Origin: Mycobacterium sp.
GTDB lineage: Bacteria > Actinomycetota > Actinomycetes > Mycobacteriales > Mycobacteriaceae
Direction of reading: 5' to 3'
Assembly: GCA_020438905.1 (NCBI GenBank)
Contig: JAGQTQ010000002.1
Location: 1 to 39,277 of the forward strand
DNA length: 39,277 nt
Part shown: one piece after another, positions 7,314 through 16,837 of the stretch
Numbering within the stretch: position 1 is the stretch's first letter
Layout: each line of letters opens with the position of its first letter
Translations under genes and position numbers: made by a program
Notes under the pieces: model-generated
Told to the model about the DNA's origin: nothing
Databases searched by the model: none
Seen by the model: the letters and a program-made list of their open reading frames with translations, nothing else

Positions 7314-7951
7314 TCCAACAGCCCGCGGCGCATCGCCTCGGCGACCGCGGCGGCGCGATCGCTCACCTCGAGTTTCTCGTAGAGCCGCTGAACGTGGGTC
7401 TTGATCGTCGACGGCGCCAGGAACAGCTCGCCGGCAATGGCCGGGATCGACTTGCCCACGGCGATCATGTCGAGCACCTCGCGCTCGCGGGGACTGAGCA
7501 CCGGGCCCGACGGTTCCGCCCGACGGCGGATCTCACCGGCCAGTCCGGACGCCAGCCCGGGCGCCACCACATCACGACCCCGGGCGCAGTTGAGAACCGC
7601 CGCAACGATTTCCCCGCGGGTGGAATCCTTCGGCAGAAAGCCCGCGGCACCCTGTTGCAGTGCGTGATAGACGATGGCCGCATCGTCGTGGGCGGAGAGC
7701 AGCAGTACGCGGGTCGGCAATTCGTCGCGCAGCACCGCCGCGGCGACCTGGGCTCCGTCGAGTCCGGGCATCCGGTAGTCCAACAGCGCGACGGCCGGGC
7801 GGTGTTCGCGGATCGCCGCCAGCGCGGCGGTTCCGTCGTCGGCCTCGGCGACCACCTCGATGCCATCGCTGGAGGCCAGCGCGCGCACCACGCCGTCGCG
7901 AAACAGCGGGTGGTCGTCGCCGACGACCACGCGAACCCGACTCTGCGCCAT
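7310..7951 (-). CDS. NarL/LuxR-family response regulator
   Basis: A 213-residue regulator. The receiver domain (about 1-125) has the acidic pair D12-D13, phosphoacceptor D58 in LLDYRMPGLDG, and the conserved lysine in FLPKDS. A C-terminal LuxR-type helix-turn-helix (about 148-210) contains LSPREREVLDMIAVG and the recognition segment STIKTHVQRLYEKL. It is encoded directly upstream of the histidine kinase with a 4-base overlap, and 44 bases downstream of a membrane-protein gene on the same strand, so a three-gene operon is likely. The target genes are not evident from the sequence. Confidence 0.93.
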   Translation of the reverse strand: MAQSRVRVVVGDDHPLFRDGVVRALASSDGIEVVAEADDGTAALAAIREHRPAVALLDYRMPGLDGAQVAAAVLRDELPTRVLLLSAHDDAAIVYHALQQGAAGFLPKDSTRGEIVAAVLNCARGRDVVAPGLASGLAGEIRRRAEPSGPVLSPREREVLDMIAVGKSIPAIAGELFLAPSTIKTHVQRLYEKLEVSDRAAAVAEAMRRGLLE

Positions 7952-7995
7952 GATCTGAAACCCTCGCTATCGCCGATCGGTGCGGCCGGATTTGC

Positions 7996-8814
7996 TCAGA
8001 TGAGCAGGCGGCTGACGCCCTCGGACCGCTCGGAGCGGGTCAGGGCGTTGGGGGTGAGGAAATCCGCCAGCGATTGATGTCCGCCGATCGAATCCGCGGG
8101 CTCGGCCGGCTGCGGATTACGCGACGGCCCCGGCGGTACCGGGCCCAGGCACAATTCGGTGGCGGCCTTCGCCTGGAACATCGCGACAATGGCGTCGTTG
8201 TGCCGATCGGTGCCGAAGCGATCGAGTGCGGAGGTCAGCTTGGCGTCGATATAGTCCAGCGTGCGTTCCAGGTTGGCCGTCGCATGTTCCTGGTTCTGGG
8301 CCTGCTCCCGCTCGGCCCGGTCGCGGCGGCGGGCGTCGAAGCTGCGCATCCCGAGCGCACCCATCGCGGCGGCCAGGACCGGGACGAACAGGATCGTCGC
8401 GGCAACGCCCAGGGTGTCGTCGAAGGAAACCGCGCCGATGATGCTGACGGTCAACAGGAACCCCAGCACGAACTGGGCGACCGTCATCGGCGACGCGGCG
8501 GCGACCGTGTCGCCGGCCCGGGCCACCAGCGGGGTCAGTTTGGACGACGCGGCGGAGGCCCCCCGGGCCAGCGCCTTGCCGAATTCGGGCCGTGGGGCGC
8601 GGAAACGCGGGTGCTTCGCGGCGGGGGAGCTTGTCGGGTGCGGCGGGGCGCCCGAACCCCCGGCGCCGGGGGACGCCGGTTGCGGGGCGTCGGCTCGGGG
8701 GCCCGCCGCCTGCCCGGTCGACGCCGCCTCGGGCGCGTGCGCGGTCGCGGTGGTCTGGGATTCGCCGGGTTCTTCCGTCGCGGGATCGCCGGGTTGTGCC
8801 GCCATGTGGCCCAT
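7996..8814 (-). CDS. Membrane protein with disordered N-terminus, upstream of a two-component system
   Basis: A 272-residue protein I do not recognise. Residues 1-80 are low-complexity Pro/Ala/Gly/Ser and probably disordered. Two adjacent hydrophobic segments follow (about 108-130 and 135-155). A charged helical stretch, RRRDRAEREQAQNQEHAT, then leads into a cytoplasmic helical region of about 60 residues, and the tail is polar. It precedes the response regulator and kinase by 44 bases on the same strand, so it may be a third component that presents or senses a signal. The start could be 8814 or the ATG three codons later. Function unknown; the operon link is inferred from spacing only. Confidence 0.7.
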   Translation of the reverse strand: MGHMAAQPGDPATEEPGESQTTATAHAPEAASTGQAAGPRADAPQPASPGAGGSGAPPHPTSSPAAKHPRFRAPRPEFGKALARGASAASSKLTPLVARAGDTVAAASPMTVAQFVLGFLLTVSIIGAVSFDDTLGVAATILFVPVLAAAMGALGMRSFDARRRDRAEREQAQNQEHATANLERTLDYIDAKLTSALDRFGTDRHNDAIVAMFQAKAATELCLGPVPPGPSRNPQPAEPADSIGGHQSLADFLTPNALTRSERSEGVSRLLI

Positions 8815-9165
8815 TGTGCCCCGATTCCTGGCAAATGCCGGTTGCGACGTGCGCGGCGGGTACCGGCGCGCCGTTCGGGACCGGGCAGGCGGCGTTTCGG
8901 CGCGGCGGACCCGGCCCGACGGGCCCCCGGCACCGCACGATCGGCGCGAAAGCGCCGGACTCGGGCGGGCGAGACCCCCGGATCGGCGGCGCCAGCGAAT
9001 AACCGCAGGTCACCCGACACGTGTCGAGTCGCCAAAGTTACCGGTGAGTCACTTGGGGCGGGTTCGGGGGCCGCTCGGTTTCCGCCGCCAACACTCGCGA
9101 GCCGCTGTGATATGACCCTCAGTTTTGTCCGGCGGGGAGCCTTGAAAAATGCATTGAGCAGTGCT

Positions 9166-9209
9166 GACACCACCTGCCTGAAACCGGTGTCGAAAGAAAA
9201 ACGGCAGGT
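9166..9209 (+). ncRNA. Possible H-type RNA pseudoknot
   Basis: GACACC (9166-9171) pairs with GGTGTC (9186-9191), while CCTGCC (9173-9178) inside that loop pairs with GGCAGG (9203-9208); A72-T109 could extend the second stem to seven pairs. The last loop (9192-9202) is almost all purine, GAAAGAAAAAC, as in pseudoknots whose third loop packs in a minor groove. I do not recognise a known riboswitch class. Whether this stretch is transcribed is unknown: the best promoter for the downstream gene lies after it. Confidence 0.25.
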
Positions 9210-9286
9210 AAACGGCGGAAAGCCGGCACGTCAACTTCCCTGGCAGGGCGGGGGAGGGAAATTTGTCAGACCCATCTGGAAACATT

Positions 9287-9354
9287 GGTCACATGGTCAC
9301 GGCGGACGCCGAAATTGACCGCCGCGAGGTGAAAATCCGCCGGTACAATTGACC
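9287..9354 (+). promoter_or_regulatory. Promoter region of the Rv1057-like gene with repeated GGTCA/TGACC half-sites
   Basis: Two direct GGTCA copies (9287-9291, 9295-9299) are followed by two AATTGACC copies (9313-9320 and 9347-9354), the reverse orientation of the same half-site. TACAAT at 9344-9349 is a good SigA-type -10 and overlaps the last copy. TTGACC at 9315-9320 looks like a -35, but the 23-base gap to the -10 is too long for an ordinary promoter. Regulation by a factor binding these half-sites is inferred. Confidence 0.4.
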
Positions 9355-9374
9355 AGGATCGCTGCGGAGGGGAT

Positions 9375-10538
9375 GTGCGCGATCGCAACCACAACATCCG
9401 ATGCGGGTTACCCGCCGGGAAGGTGTCGACCGTGATGGCAAACAAGGCGCGAGCTCTCGATCTGACGGCTGGATCGACGGGCGCACTCGCCGAATCCTCC
9501 GTTGCGCCGCTGTCCCGGTGGTCGCCGGTCGCCGCCGACATGACCGCCTCGCGCGCCGATGTGGGCCGCGGCCCCATCGCCGGCATCGCACTCGACGCCA
9601 GCGCCGGGCAGCTGTACGTGACCAACCCGGCCGACGGCAGCGTCGCGGTCGTCGATATCGACACCATGGCCGTCACCCAGGTCATCACCGATCTGCCCGA
9701 GGCCCACGCCGTGGGCGCGGCCGGCGGCAGCGTCTACGTGTCCATCGTCTCCCTCGACACCGACGCCGTCTCCATCGTCGACACCGCCCTGCAGTCCGGC
9801 GAGGAGGCCCTGGCCGACATCTACCCGGTCAAGGAGACCGTCCGGGACCTCGCACTGAGCCCGGAGGGTGAGCGGATCTACCTGGCGCGCACCACCGAGA
9901 CCGGCGCCGACGTCGCCGTCGTCGACATCATCACCGGTGCCGTCAGCACCATCGCGGTGCCCGCCACCTCCGATTCCAGCGCGGAGGCCATCGCCGTCAG
10001 TCTCGACGGCCGCCGCGTCTACCTGGCCACCGCCGATCACCTCGGCGGCCGGCTGATCGCCATCGACACCCACACCCAGCGGGTGGTCGGGGTGCGCGAC
10101 CTGCCCAGCCAGCCGCACGCCCTGGCGGTGAGCCGCGACGGCTCCACCCTGCTGGTCGCTCGCTGCGACCCGCACGCGGGCAGCGACCTGGACCTGGTCG
10201 ACGCCCAGGGCCTGCGGATGATGGAGAGCGTTCCGATCGCCGGCCTGCTCACCGAGGTTGCGTTCAGTGTGGCGGGCGAGCGGATCTACCTGGTCAGCGG
10301 TGGGCGCGTCAGCGTGCTGAACGCCGGCACACTGGAGATCGTCAACACCTTCGACGGCGTGACCGACCCGTCGTGCATCGTCGAAAGCGCCGACGGCGCG
10401 ATGCTTTTCGTGGGCGGCTACGACGGCAAGGTCAGCGCTCTGCCGGTCGGTGAGATCACCGACGAGCTGCTGGCCCAGATGATGTCCGCCGACGTCATCG
10501 ACGTGCCGATGCTGGAGCTCGCCCAGGTCGCCATCTGA
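9375..10538 (+). CDS. YVTN-type beta-propeller protein (Rv1057-like)
   Basis: A 387-residue protein built of repeated blades of about 40-45 residues. The blades show the YVTN-family pattern, e.g. GQLYVTNPADGSVAVVDI near the start and ERIYLVSGGRVSVLNAGT later, consistent with a seven-bladed propeller. Such proteins bind ligands or partners and usually lack a catalytic site. No signal peptide is seen. In M. tuberculosis the orthologue Rv1057 is a stress-induced gene under MprAB/SigE control; no clear SigE-type promoter is visible here. The start is uncertain: GTG at 9375 has GGAGG four bases upstream, while ATG at 9435 (in frame) is touched by the stop of a 20-codon overlapping frame starting at 9373. 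Confidence 0.85.
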   Translation: MRDRNHNIRCGLPAGKVSTVMANKARALDLTAGSTGALAESSVAPLSRWSPVAADMTASRADVGRGPIAGIALDASAGQLYVTNPADGSVAVVDIDTMAVTQVITDLPEAHAVGAAGGSVYVSIVSLDTDAVSIVDTALQSGEEALADIYPVKETVRDLALSPEGERIYLARTTETGADVAVVDIITGAVSTIAVPATSDSSAEAIAVSLDGRRVYLATADHLGGRLIAIDTHTQRVVGVRDLPSQPHALAVSRDGSTLLVARCDPHAGSDLDLVDAQGLRMMESVPIAGLLTEVAFSVAGERIYLVSGGRVSVLNAGTLEIVNTFDGVTDPSCIVESADGAMLFVGGYDGKVSALPVGEITDELLAQMMSADVIDVPMLELAQVAI

Positions 10539-10552
10539 CCCCACTCTGCCGA

Positions 10553-10593
10553 CACCGCCACCGCGAATCCGATTTGCGGTGGCGGTGCTCTTT
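10553..10593 (+). terminator. Rho-independent-like terminator after the Rv1057-like gene
   Basis: A perfect 12-bp stem, CACCGCCACCGC (10553-10564) with GCGGTGGCGGTG (10576-10587), is followed by CTCTTT. It lies 14 bases past the stop codon and isolates the propeller gene from the fadD14 operon. Confidence 0.75.
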
Positions 10594-10650
10594 GCGGACC
10601 ACCCAACGGCTAGCCTGACGGGACCAGTTCCGCTCCCGGAGGGTTTACCC

Positions 10651-12279
<1,629 letters not shown>

Positions 12280-12286
12280 ACCCCGG

Positions 12287-12305
12287 CCCGGCCGCGTCGG
12301 CCGGG
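12287..12305 (+). terminator. Hairpin between fadD14 and the lipid-transfer gene
   Basis: CCCGGCCG and CGGCCGGG form an 8-bp stem with a 3-base loop, starting 7 bases after the fadD14 stop. There is no T-run. It may attenuate read-through or stabilise a processed mRNA within the operon rather than end transcription. Confidence 0.35.
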
Positions 12306-12353
12306 CGGCACCGTCGGACTCGAGTCATCACAGCAGCTAAGGGGTGCATCAAC

Positions 12354-13544
12354 ATGGCCAATAGGGTTTTCGTCATCGGCGTGGGCATGACCAAGTTCGA
12401 GAAGCCGGGACGACGGGAGGGCTGGGACTACCCCGACATGGCACGCGAGTCGGGCACCAAGGCCCTCGACGACGCCGGCGTCGACTACAGCCAGATCGAG
12501 CAGGGCTACGTCGGATACGTCTACGGCGATTCGACCTGCGGCCAGCGGGCGCTCTATGAACTCGGGATGACCGGTCTGCCGATCGTCAACGTCAACAACA
12601 ACTGCTCCACCGGTTCGACCGCGCTGTTCCTGGCGGCTCAGGCCATCCGCGGCGGGCTCGCCGACTGCACCCTGGCGCTGGGCTTCGAGAAGATGCAACC
12701 CGGCTCGCTGCAGGGCGGCGCCGACGACCGGGAGAACCCGATGGCCCGCCACGTCAAGGCGATGGCCGAGATCGACGAATTCGGATTCCCGGTCGCCCCA
12801 TGGATGTTCGGTGCGGCCGGTCGGGAACACATGCGCAGGTACGGCAGTACCCCGGAGCACTTCGCCAAGATCGGTTACAAGAACCACAAGCACTCGGTGA
12901 ATAACCCGTACGCCCAGTTCCAGGACGCGTACACCCTCGAGGACATCCTGGCCGCCAAGATGATCTCCGACCCGCTGACCAAGCTGCAGTGCTCACCGAC
13001 CTCCGACGGGTCCGGAGCGGTGGTCCTGGCCAGCGAGGCGTTCGTCGACCAGCACGATCTGGCTCCTCAGGCCGTCGAGATCGTCGGGCAGGCGATGACC
13101 ACCGACTTCGCCTCCACCTTCGACGGCAGCGCCGCCAGCCTGATCGGCCACGACATGAACGTCCAGGCCGCCCGCAAGGTCTACGAACAATCCGGCCTGG
13201 GGCCGCAGGACTTCCAGGTCATCGAACTGCACGACTGCTTCTCGGCCAACGAGCTGCTGCTGTACGAGGCGCTGGGGCTGTGCGAACCCGGCGAGGCGCC
13301 GCGGCTGATCGACGACGACGACACCACCTACGGCGGGCGCTGGGTGGTCAACCCCTCCGGCGGGTTGATCTCCAAGGGGCACCCGCTGGGGGCGACGGGC
13401 CTGGCCCAGTGCAGTGAGCTGACCTGGCAGCTGCGCGGCATCGCCGCCGAGCGACAGGTCGACAACGTCACCGCCGCGCTGCAGCACAACATCGGGCTGG
13501 GCGGCGCGGCAGTGGTGACCGCCTACCAGCGCGCCGAGCGGTGA
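12354..13544 (+). CDS. SCP-x-type thiolase (nonspecific lipid-transfer protein family)
   Basis: A 396-residue thiolase-fold protein of the lipid-transfer (Ltp/SCP-x) group. The nucleophile cysteine is C84 in NNNCSTGS. The [10 protein letters not shown] segment and the conserved GHPLGATG block near residue 343 supply the other active-site elements. There is no C-terminal sterol-carrier domain. In actinobacteria such proteins cleave beta-keto or beta-hydroxy acyl-CoAs, including sterol side-chain intermediates, sometimes as aldolases with a partner protein; no DUF35 partner gene lies here. The ATG at 12354 follows an AAGGGG-type ribosome-binding site. Its position 74 bases after fadD14 and 10 bases before the reductase gene suggests one pathway. 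The reaction is inferred from family. Confidence 0.88.
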   Translation: MANRVFVIGVGMTKFEKPGRREGWDYPDMARESGTKALDDAGVDYSQIEQGYVGYVYGDSTCGQRALYELGMTGLPIVNVNNNCSTGSTALFLAAQAIRGGLADCTLALGFEKMQPGSLQGGADDRENPMARHVKAMAEIDEFGFPVAPWMFGAAGREHMRRYGSTPEHFAKIGYKNHKHSVNNPYAQFQDAYTLEDILAAKMISDPLTKLQCSPTSDGSGAVVLASEAFVDQHDLAPQAVEIVGQAMTTDFASTFDGSAASLIGHDMNVQAARKVYEQSGLGPQDFQVIELHDCFSANELLLYEALGLCEPGEAPRLIDDDDTTYGGRWVVNPSGGLISKGHPLGATGLAQCSELTWQLRGIAAERQVDNVTAALQHNIGLGGAAVVTAYQRAER

Positions 13545-13554
13545 TCGCGGCGCC

Positions 13555-14625
13555 ATGACGGGCAATCGGCGCAGGGTCATCCAGTGGGCCACCGGCGGGG
13601 TGGGTGTCGCCGCCATCCGGGGCGTCGTGGAGCACCCGGACCTGCAGCTCGTCGGGTGCTGGGTGCACAGCCCCGCCAAGAACGGTCGGGACGCCGGTGA
13701 GCTGGCCGGCATCGGCCCGATCGGGGTGGCGGCCACCTCCAGCGTCGAGGAGATCCTGGCCGCCGACGCCGACGCCGTCATCTACGCGCCGCTGCTGCCG
13801 GATCCCCAGCAGGTGGCCGCGATACTGCGGTCCGGCAAGAACGTCATCACCCCGGTCGGCTGGTTCTACCCGCGGGAGTCCGAGGCCGCCCCGCTGCGGG
13901 CGGCCGCGCTGGAGGGCGGCGTCACCCTGCACGGCACCGGAATCGCCCCCGGCGGGTTCAGTGACAAGTTCCTGCTGCAGCTGTCCGCGCTGTCCACCGG
14001 GATAAGTTTTGTTCGGGCCGAGGAGTTTTCGGACCTGCGCAGCTACCTGGCCCCCGACGTGCTGCGGCACGTGATGGGTTTCGGTGGCGCCCCGGAGGAG
14101 GCGCTGGGCGGAATGATGCAGAAGCTGCTCGACGGTGGGTTCATCCAGGCCATCAACCTGGTCGTCGACGAGCTGGGCTTCGCCGCCGAGCCGAGAATCC
14201 TTGGCAGCCAACAGGTTGCGGTGGCCACCGCCCCCATCGACTCGCCCATCGGGGTGATCGAGCCCGGCCAGGTGGCCGCCCGCCGGTTCACCTGGGAGGC
14301 GCTGGTCGACGGGCAGCCGGTGGTTCAGGTCAGCGTCAACTGGCTGATGGGCGAACAGCACCTGGACCCGGCCTGGACGTTCGGCCCGGAGGGTCAGCGC
14401 TACGAGGTCGAGGTTCGGGGCAACCCGGATTTCACCTTCTGTGTCAAGGGGTTTCACGGCGAGATCGGCCCGGACGGGGAGATCGGCGAAGAGACCGGTA
14501 TCACCGGCACCGCAGCGCACTGCGTCAACTCGGTGCCGGCGGTGTGCGCGGCCGCGCCGGGTATCGCCACCCACCGGGACCTGCCGCTACTGACCGGAAA
14601 GGCCGCGCCGAGCCTGTCACGCTGA
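13555..14625 (+). CDS. NAD(P)-binding dihydrodipicolinate-reductase-like protein (Rv1059-like)
   Basis: A 356-residue protein with an N-terminal Rossmann motif (IQWATGGVGVAAIRGV, residues about 6-21) and then a domain typical of the mycobacterial family annotated as dihydrodipicolinate-reductase-like. These are not lysine-pathway DapB enzymes, which are shorter; they are thought to be NAD(P)-dependent oxidoreductases of unknown substrate, often beside acyl-CoA and sterol genes. It follows the lipid-transfer thiolase by 10 bases and ends 13 bases from the convergent patatin gene, so it closes the fadD14 operon. M. tuberculosis Rv1059 is the positional and size counterpart. The exact reaction is unknown. 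Confidence 0.85.
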   Translation: MTGNRRRVIQWATGGVGVAAIRGVVEHPDLQLVGCWVHSPAKNGRDAGELAGIGPIGVAATSSVEEILAADADAVIYAPLLPDPQQVAAILRSGKNVITPVGWFYPRESEAAPLRAAALEGGVTLHGTGIAPGGFSDKFLLQLSALSTGISFVRAEEFSDLRSYLAPDVLRHVMGFGGAPEEALGGMMQKLLDGGFIQAINLVVDELGFAAEPRILGSQQVAVATAPIDSPIGVIEPGQVAARRFTWEALVDGQPVVQVSVNWLMGEQHLDPAWTFGPEGQRYEVEVRGNPDFTFCVKGFHGEIGPDGEIGEETGITGTAAHCVNSVPAVCAAAPGIATHRDLPLLTGKAAPSLSR

Positions 14626-14638
14626 AACCCGCTGAGGC

Positions 14639-15604
14639 TCAGCTACCTTCTTCCCATCGGTCGAGCGCGGTGCCCGTCAGTGCGCGACCGGTCTCGATCA
14701 CTTCGGCGGCGCGGTGGAAGTCCAGGCTGCGGCACACGGTGCGCGGCACCTCGATGACCAGGTCTGCGGGGTTGGCGGCCAGCGCATGCCGGGCCAACGC
14801 CGATTGCGCGATGTCGATCGTCCGGTTCATCACCTCGAAGCCGCCCAGGCGCGGCGTGGCCGCGGGTGCCGCCGCGTCGGGATCGATGTCGGCGTCGGGG
14901 GCCTCGATGAGATTGAAACGGCCGAGCATGTTGCGCCCGGCCTGTGTCTCCAACAGCGACCGGACCGCTTTGCTGTCGAGCAAACCCATGGTGCTGCGCA
15001 TCATCCGATTGACCCGGTCGGAACCCGAACGGGCTTCCCGGTACCCCGTCGGGCGGTCGGGATCCCCACCGGCGAGGCTGATTGCGATGGTGGCGTCGGC
15101 GGAGACCGCGGCGATCGGTGCCATGGGGATGGGGTCGAGAATGCCGCCGTCGGCGAGCAACCGGCCGTCGTGCAGATACGGCTCGATGACGCCGGGAATG
15201 GCGATCGACGCGCGGATCGCATCTGTCAGCGGACCGCGCTGGATCCAGACGGAACGGCCGGCGATGAGATCGGTGGAGACCGAGGTGAACGGGATCGGCA
15301 ACTCCTGCACGGTGACATCGCTGACGATCTCTTTGACGGCGTTGAGGATCTTCTCGGCCCGCAGGATCCCGGCCGCCCCGAGTGACGGATCGAGCAACCG
15401 TAGGACGGCCGGCTGGGTCAGCGATTGCGCCCAGGCGGTGAAGTCGTCGAGGTGGCCCGCAGCCTCCAACCCGCCGACCAGTGCGCCCATCGACGAGCCG
15501 GCGATTCCGGCGATCTCGTGTCCCCGCGCACGCAGTTCGGCGATCGCACCGATGTGCGCGTAGCCGCGCGCACCGCCGCTGCCCAGCGCCAACGCCACCC
15601 GCAT
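14639..15604 (-). CDS. Patatin-like phospholipase (Rv1063c/RssA-like)
   Basis: A 321-residue patatin-domain protein of the RssA-like bacterial group. It carries LGSGGARGYAHIG (residues 8-19), the nucleophile elbow GSSMG with S38, and the catalytic aspartate D152 in LLADGGILDPIP. No signal peptide is evident, and two weakly hydrophobic stretches are part of the fold. It is the orthologue by position and motif of M. tuberculosis Rv1063c, followed on the same strand by the lpqV gene as in that genome. Lipolytic activity on acyl esters is the family role; the target lipid is unknown. It begins at the ATG at 15604, 25 bases after the lpqV stop, so it is downstream of lpqV in a likely two-gene operon. 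Confidence 0.9.
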   Translation of the reverse strand: MRVALALGSGGARGYAHIGAIAELRARGHEIAGIAGSSMGALVGGLEAAGHLDDFTAWAQSLTQPAVLRLLDPSLGAAGILRAEKILNAVKEIVSDVTVQELPIPFTSVSTDLIAGRSVWIQRGPLTDAIRASIAIPGVIEPYLHDGRLLADGGILDPIPMAPIAAVSADATIAISLAGGDPDRPTGYREARSGSDRVNRMMRSTMGLLDSKAVRSLLETQAGRNMLGRFNLIEAPDADIDPDAAAPAATPRLGGFEVMNRTIDIAQSALARHALAANPADLVIEVPRTVCRSLDFHRAAEVIETGRALTGTALDRWEEGS

Positions 15605-15629
15605 GGTTATCTCCCGGCTGTCGGCGGCG

Positions 15630-16061
15630 TCAGCCGCACTGCCCGTCGGCGGCGCCGTTGGCCGCCATGATCACCGCGGACTGCTCGCCGGCGGTGAGCA
15701 CAGACCAGGTCTTGCCGAAGGTGCCCGGGCCGGTGTATCCCGGATCCTGGACGGACTTCAGGTACTCCTCGACCAGCGGCTTCGGCTCGGTGCCGCGGGT
15801 GTCGAACCAGCTCTTGGCCGCCAGGCAGGCCTGGCCGTAGCCGGACTCGGTGGCGTCCGGTGTCGCCTGGACACCGGTGGTGACCCCGCCGGGGGACACC
15901 TCGATGCCGTCGGCGGGGGTCTGCGCCGGTGCCGCCGTCTCGGCCTGGTCGGTGGTCGACGATGTCGGGGTCGACGGGGTGCCCTCGTGCCGCGACGAGC
16001 ACGCTGCCAGCGGCAGCAGCCCCACCGCGCACAGCGCGACGGCGATCGGGTGGTTGCCCAT
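15630..16061 (-). CDS. lpqV: Lipoprotein LpqV
   Basis: A 143-residue exported lipoprotein. The signal peptide ends in the lipobox LAAC, with C21 as the lipidated residue. It is followed by a Ser/Thr/Pro-rich linker (about 22-55) and a globular part of about 85 residues with two cysteines (QACLAAK and the C-terminal GQCG), likely disulfide-bonded. Size and position match M. tuberculosis LpqV (Rv1064c). The function of the family is not known. The start ATG at 16061 lies only 8 bases from a TAGAGT -10 element, so the mRNA may be almost leaderless. The downstream patatin gene is 25 bases away. Confidence 0.9.
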   Translation of the reverse strand: MGNHPIAVALCAVGLLPLAACSSRHEGTPSTPTSSTTDQAETAAPAQTPADGIEVSPGGVTTGVQATPDATESGYGQACLAAKSWFDTRGTEPKPLVEEYLKSVQDPGYTGPGTFGKTWSVLTAGEQSAVIMAANGAADGQCG

Positions 16062-16069
16062 GAACACCC

Positions 16070-16075
16070 ACTCTA
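16070..16075 (-). promoter_or_regulatory. -10 element of a near-leaderless lpqV promoter
   Basis: On the minus strand TAGAGT matches the mycobacterial TANNNT -10 consensus and is 8 bases upstream of the lpqV ATG. Transcription would then begin about two bases before the start codon. No good -35 is needed for this promoter type. Confidence 0.4.
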
Positions 16076-16272
16076 GAGGTTCGCGCGCCGGCGCTTGAAC
16101 GGCCAAGATGCACGGCGCAGCGGAGTCAGATTCAGCCCGAAATAAATACCGGCGCGATCCCGGGCGTTCATGGCACACTGGCGGCATGCGTGGGATCTCG
16201 GTACGGCACGGCGGCTGTCGGCTTCGCTGACCCGTCCACCCGCAGACCCGATCCCCTCCAGGAGTGTTCCCC

Positions 16273-16800
16273 ATGTCCGTGTCCCTGCTGCGCCCGCCTG
16301 CGCGCGCCGGCTCCCGCCCCGCACACCCGGCGCGCCTCGGTGTGGCCGAGTTGCTGCACACCACCGATCTGGCCGCCGGCGAGGTGCTCGACGGCCGCTA
16401 CAACGATCTGCTGCCTTCCCTGGGCGCCGACGGATTCAGCTGGCTCGGCGGTGACGACGACCTCGACGTGTGGCTGGTCGGGTGGTCCCCGCGCGGTTCC
16501 GTCGGGTTGCACGACTACGGCGAGGTGCAGGGTGCAATCACCGTGTTGTCCGGTGAGCTGATCGAATCACGTTGGGACGGAGAGAAACTCCGGGATCGTC
16601 GGCTGGCTGCCGGGGACCAGGCCGGGATCCCGGTGGGCTGGGTGCACGACGTGCGGCCCGCGCCGACGGCCGGTTCCGCCCTCAGCGTGCACGCGTTCTC
16701 CCCACCGCTGACCGTGATGTCCTACTACGACATCACGGGCCGGGGCTGGTTGCGCCACCGGCGCACCGAACTGACGGCCCACCCGGTCGGCGCTGCCTGA
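16273..16800 (+). CDS. Cysteine-dioxygenase-like cupin protein (Rv1065-like)
   Basis: A 175-residue cupin resembling actinobacterial type I cysteine dioxygenases, which oxidise cysteine to its sulfinate with a three-histidine iron site. The first ligand is H80 in GLHDYGEVQGAI and the third is H140 in SVHAFSPPLTV. The expected second ligand of the HxH pair is Y82, so the site reads H-D-Y. This may abolish or change the metal chemistry. H125 (GWVHDV) is another conserved-looking histidine. The ATG at 16273 has AGGAG eight bases upstream; a GTG at 16264 overlaps that site and is less likely. Position matches Rv1065. It is divergent from lpqV. I am confident of the fold, not of the activity. Confidence 0.82.
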   Translation: MSVSLLRPPARAGSRPAHPARLGVAELLHTTDLAAGEVLDGRYNDLLPSLGADGFSWLGGDDDLDVWLVGWSPRGSVGLHDYGEVQGAITVLSGELIESRWDGEKLRDRRLAAGDQAGIPVGWVHDVRPAPTAGSALSVHAFSPPLTVMSYYDITGRGWLRHRRTELTAHPVGAA

Positions 16801-16802
16801 TG

Positions 16803-16829
16803 TCCCCGACGGTGTGATGCCGCCGGGGA
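16803..16829. terminator. Shared hairpin terminator between convergent genes
   Basis: TCCCCGACGG and CCGCCGGGGA form a 10-position stem with one mismatch and a 7-base loop, within the 37-bp gap between the Rv1065-like and Rv1069c-like stop codons. It can act in both directions. Confidence 0.5.
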
Positions 16830-16837
16830 GCACGCGG

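Larger units (their letters stand above)
8815..9374. other. 560-bp non-coding region between divergent genes
   Basis: No supported gene. The left part (8815-9000) is very GC-rich and featureless. From about 9040 on the composition drops and structure appears: a possible pseudoknot (9166-9209), a small hairpin (CGGC-GGAAA-GCCG at 9213-9225), repeated GGTCA half-sites, and a -10-like TACAAT at 9344-9349 upstream of the Rv1057-like gene. Confidence 0.55.

Noticed and set aside
9166-9209. Guanidine-III, preQ1 or SAM-II riboswitch as an identity for the pseudoknot
   Set aside because: The topology is similar, but I could not match the conserved nucleotides of these classes, and the downstream gene is not a typical target.
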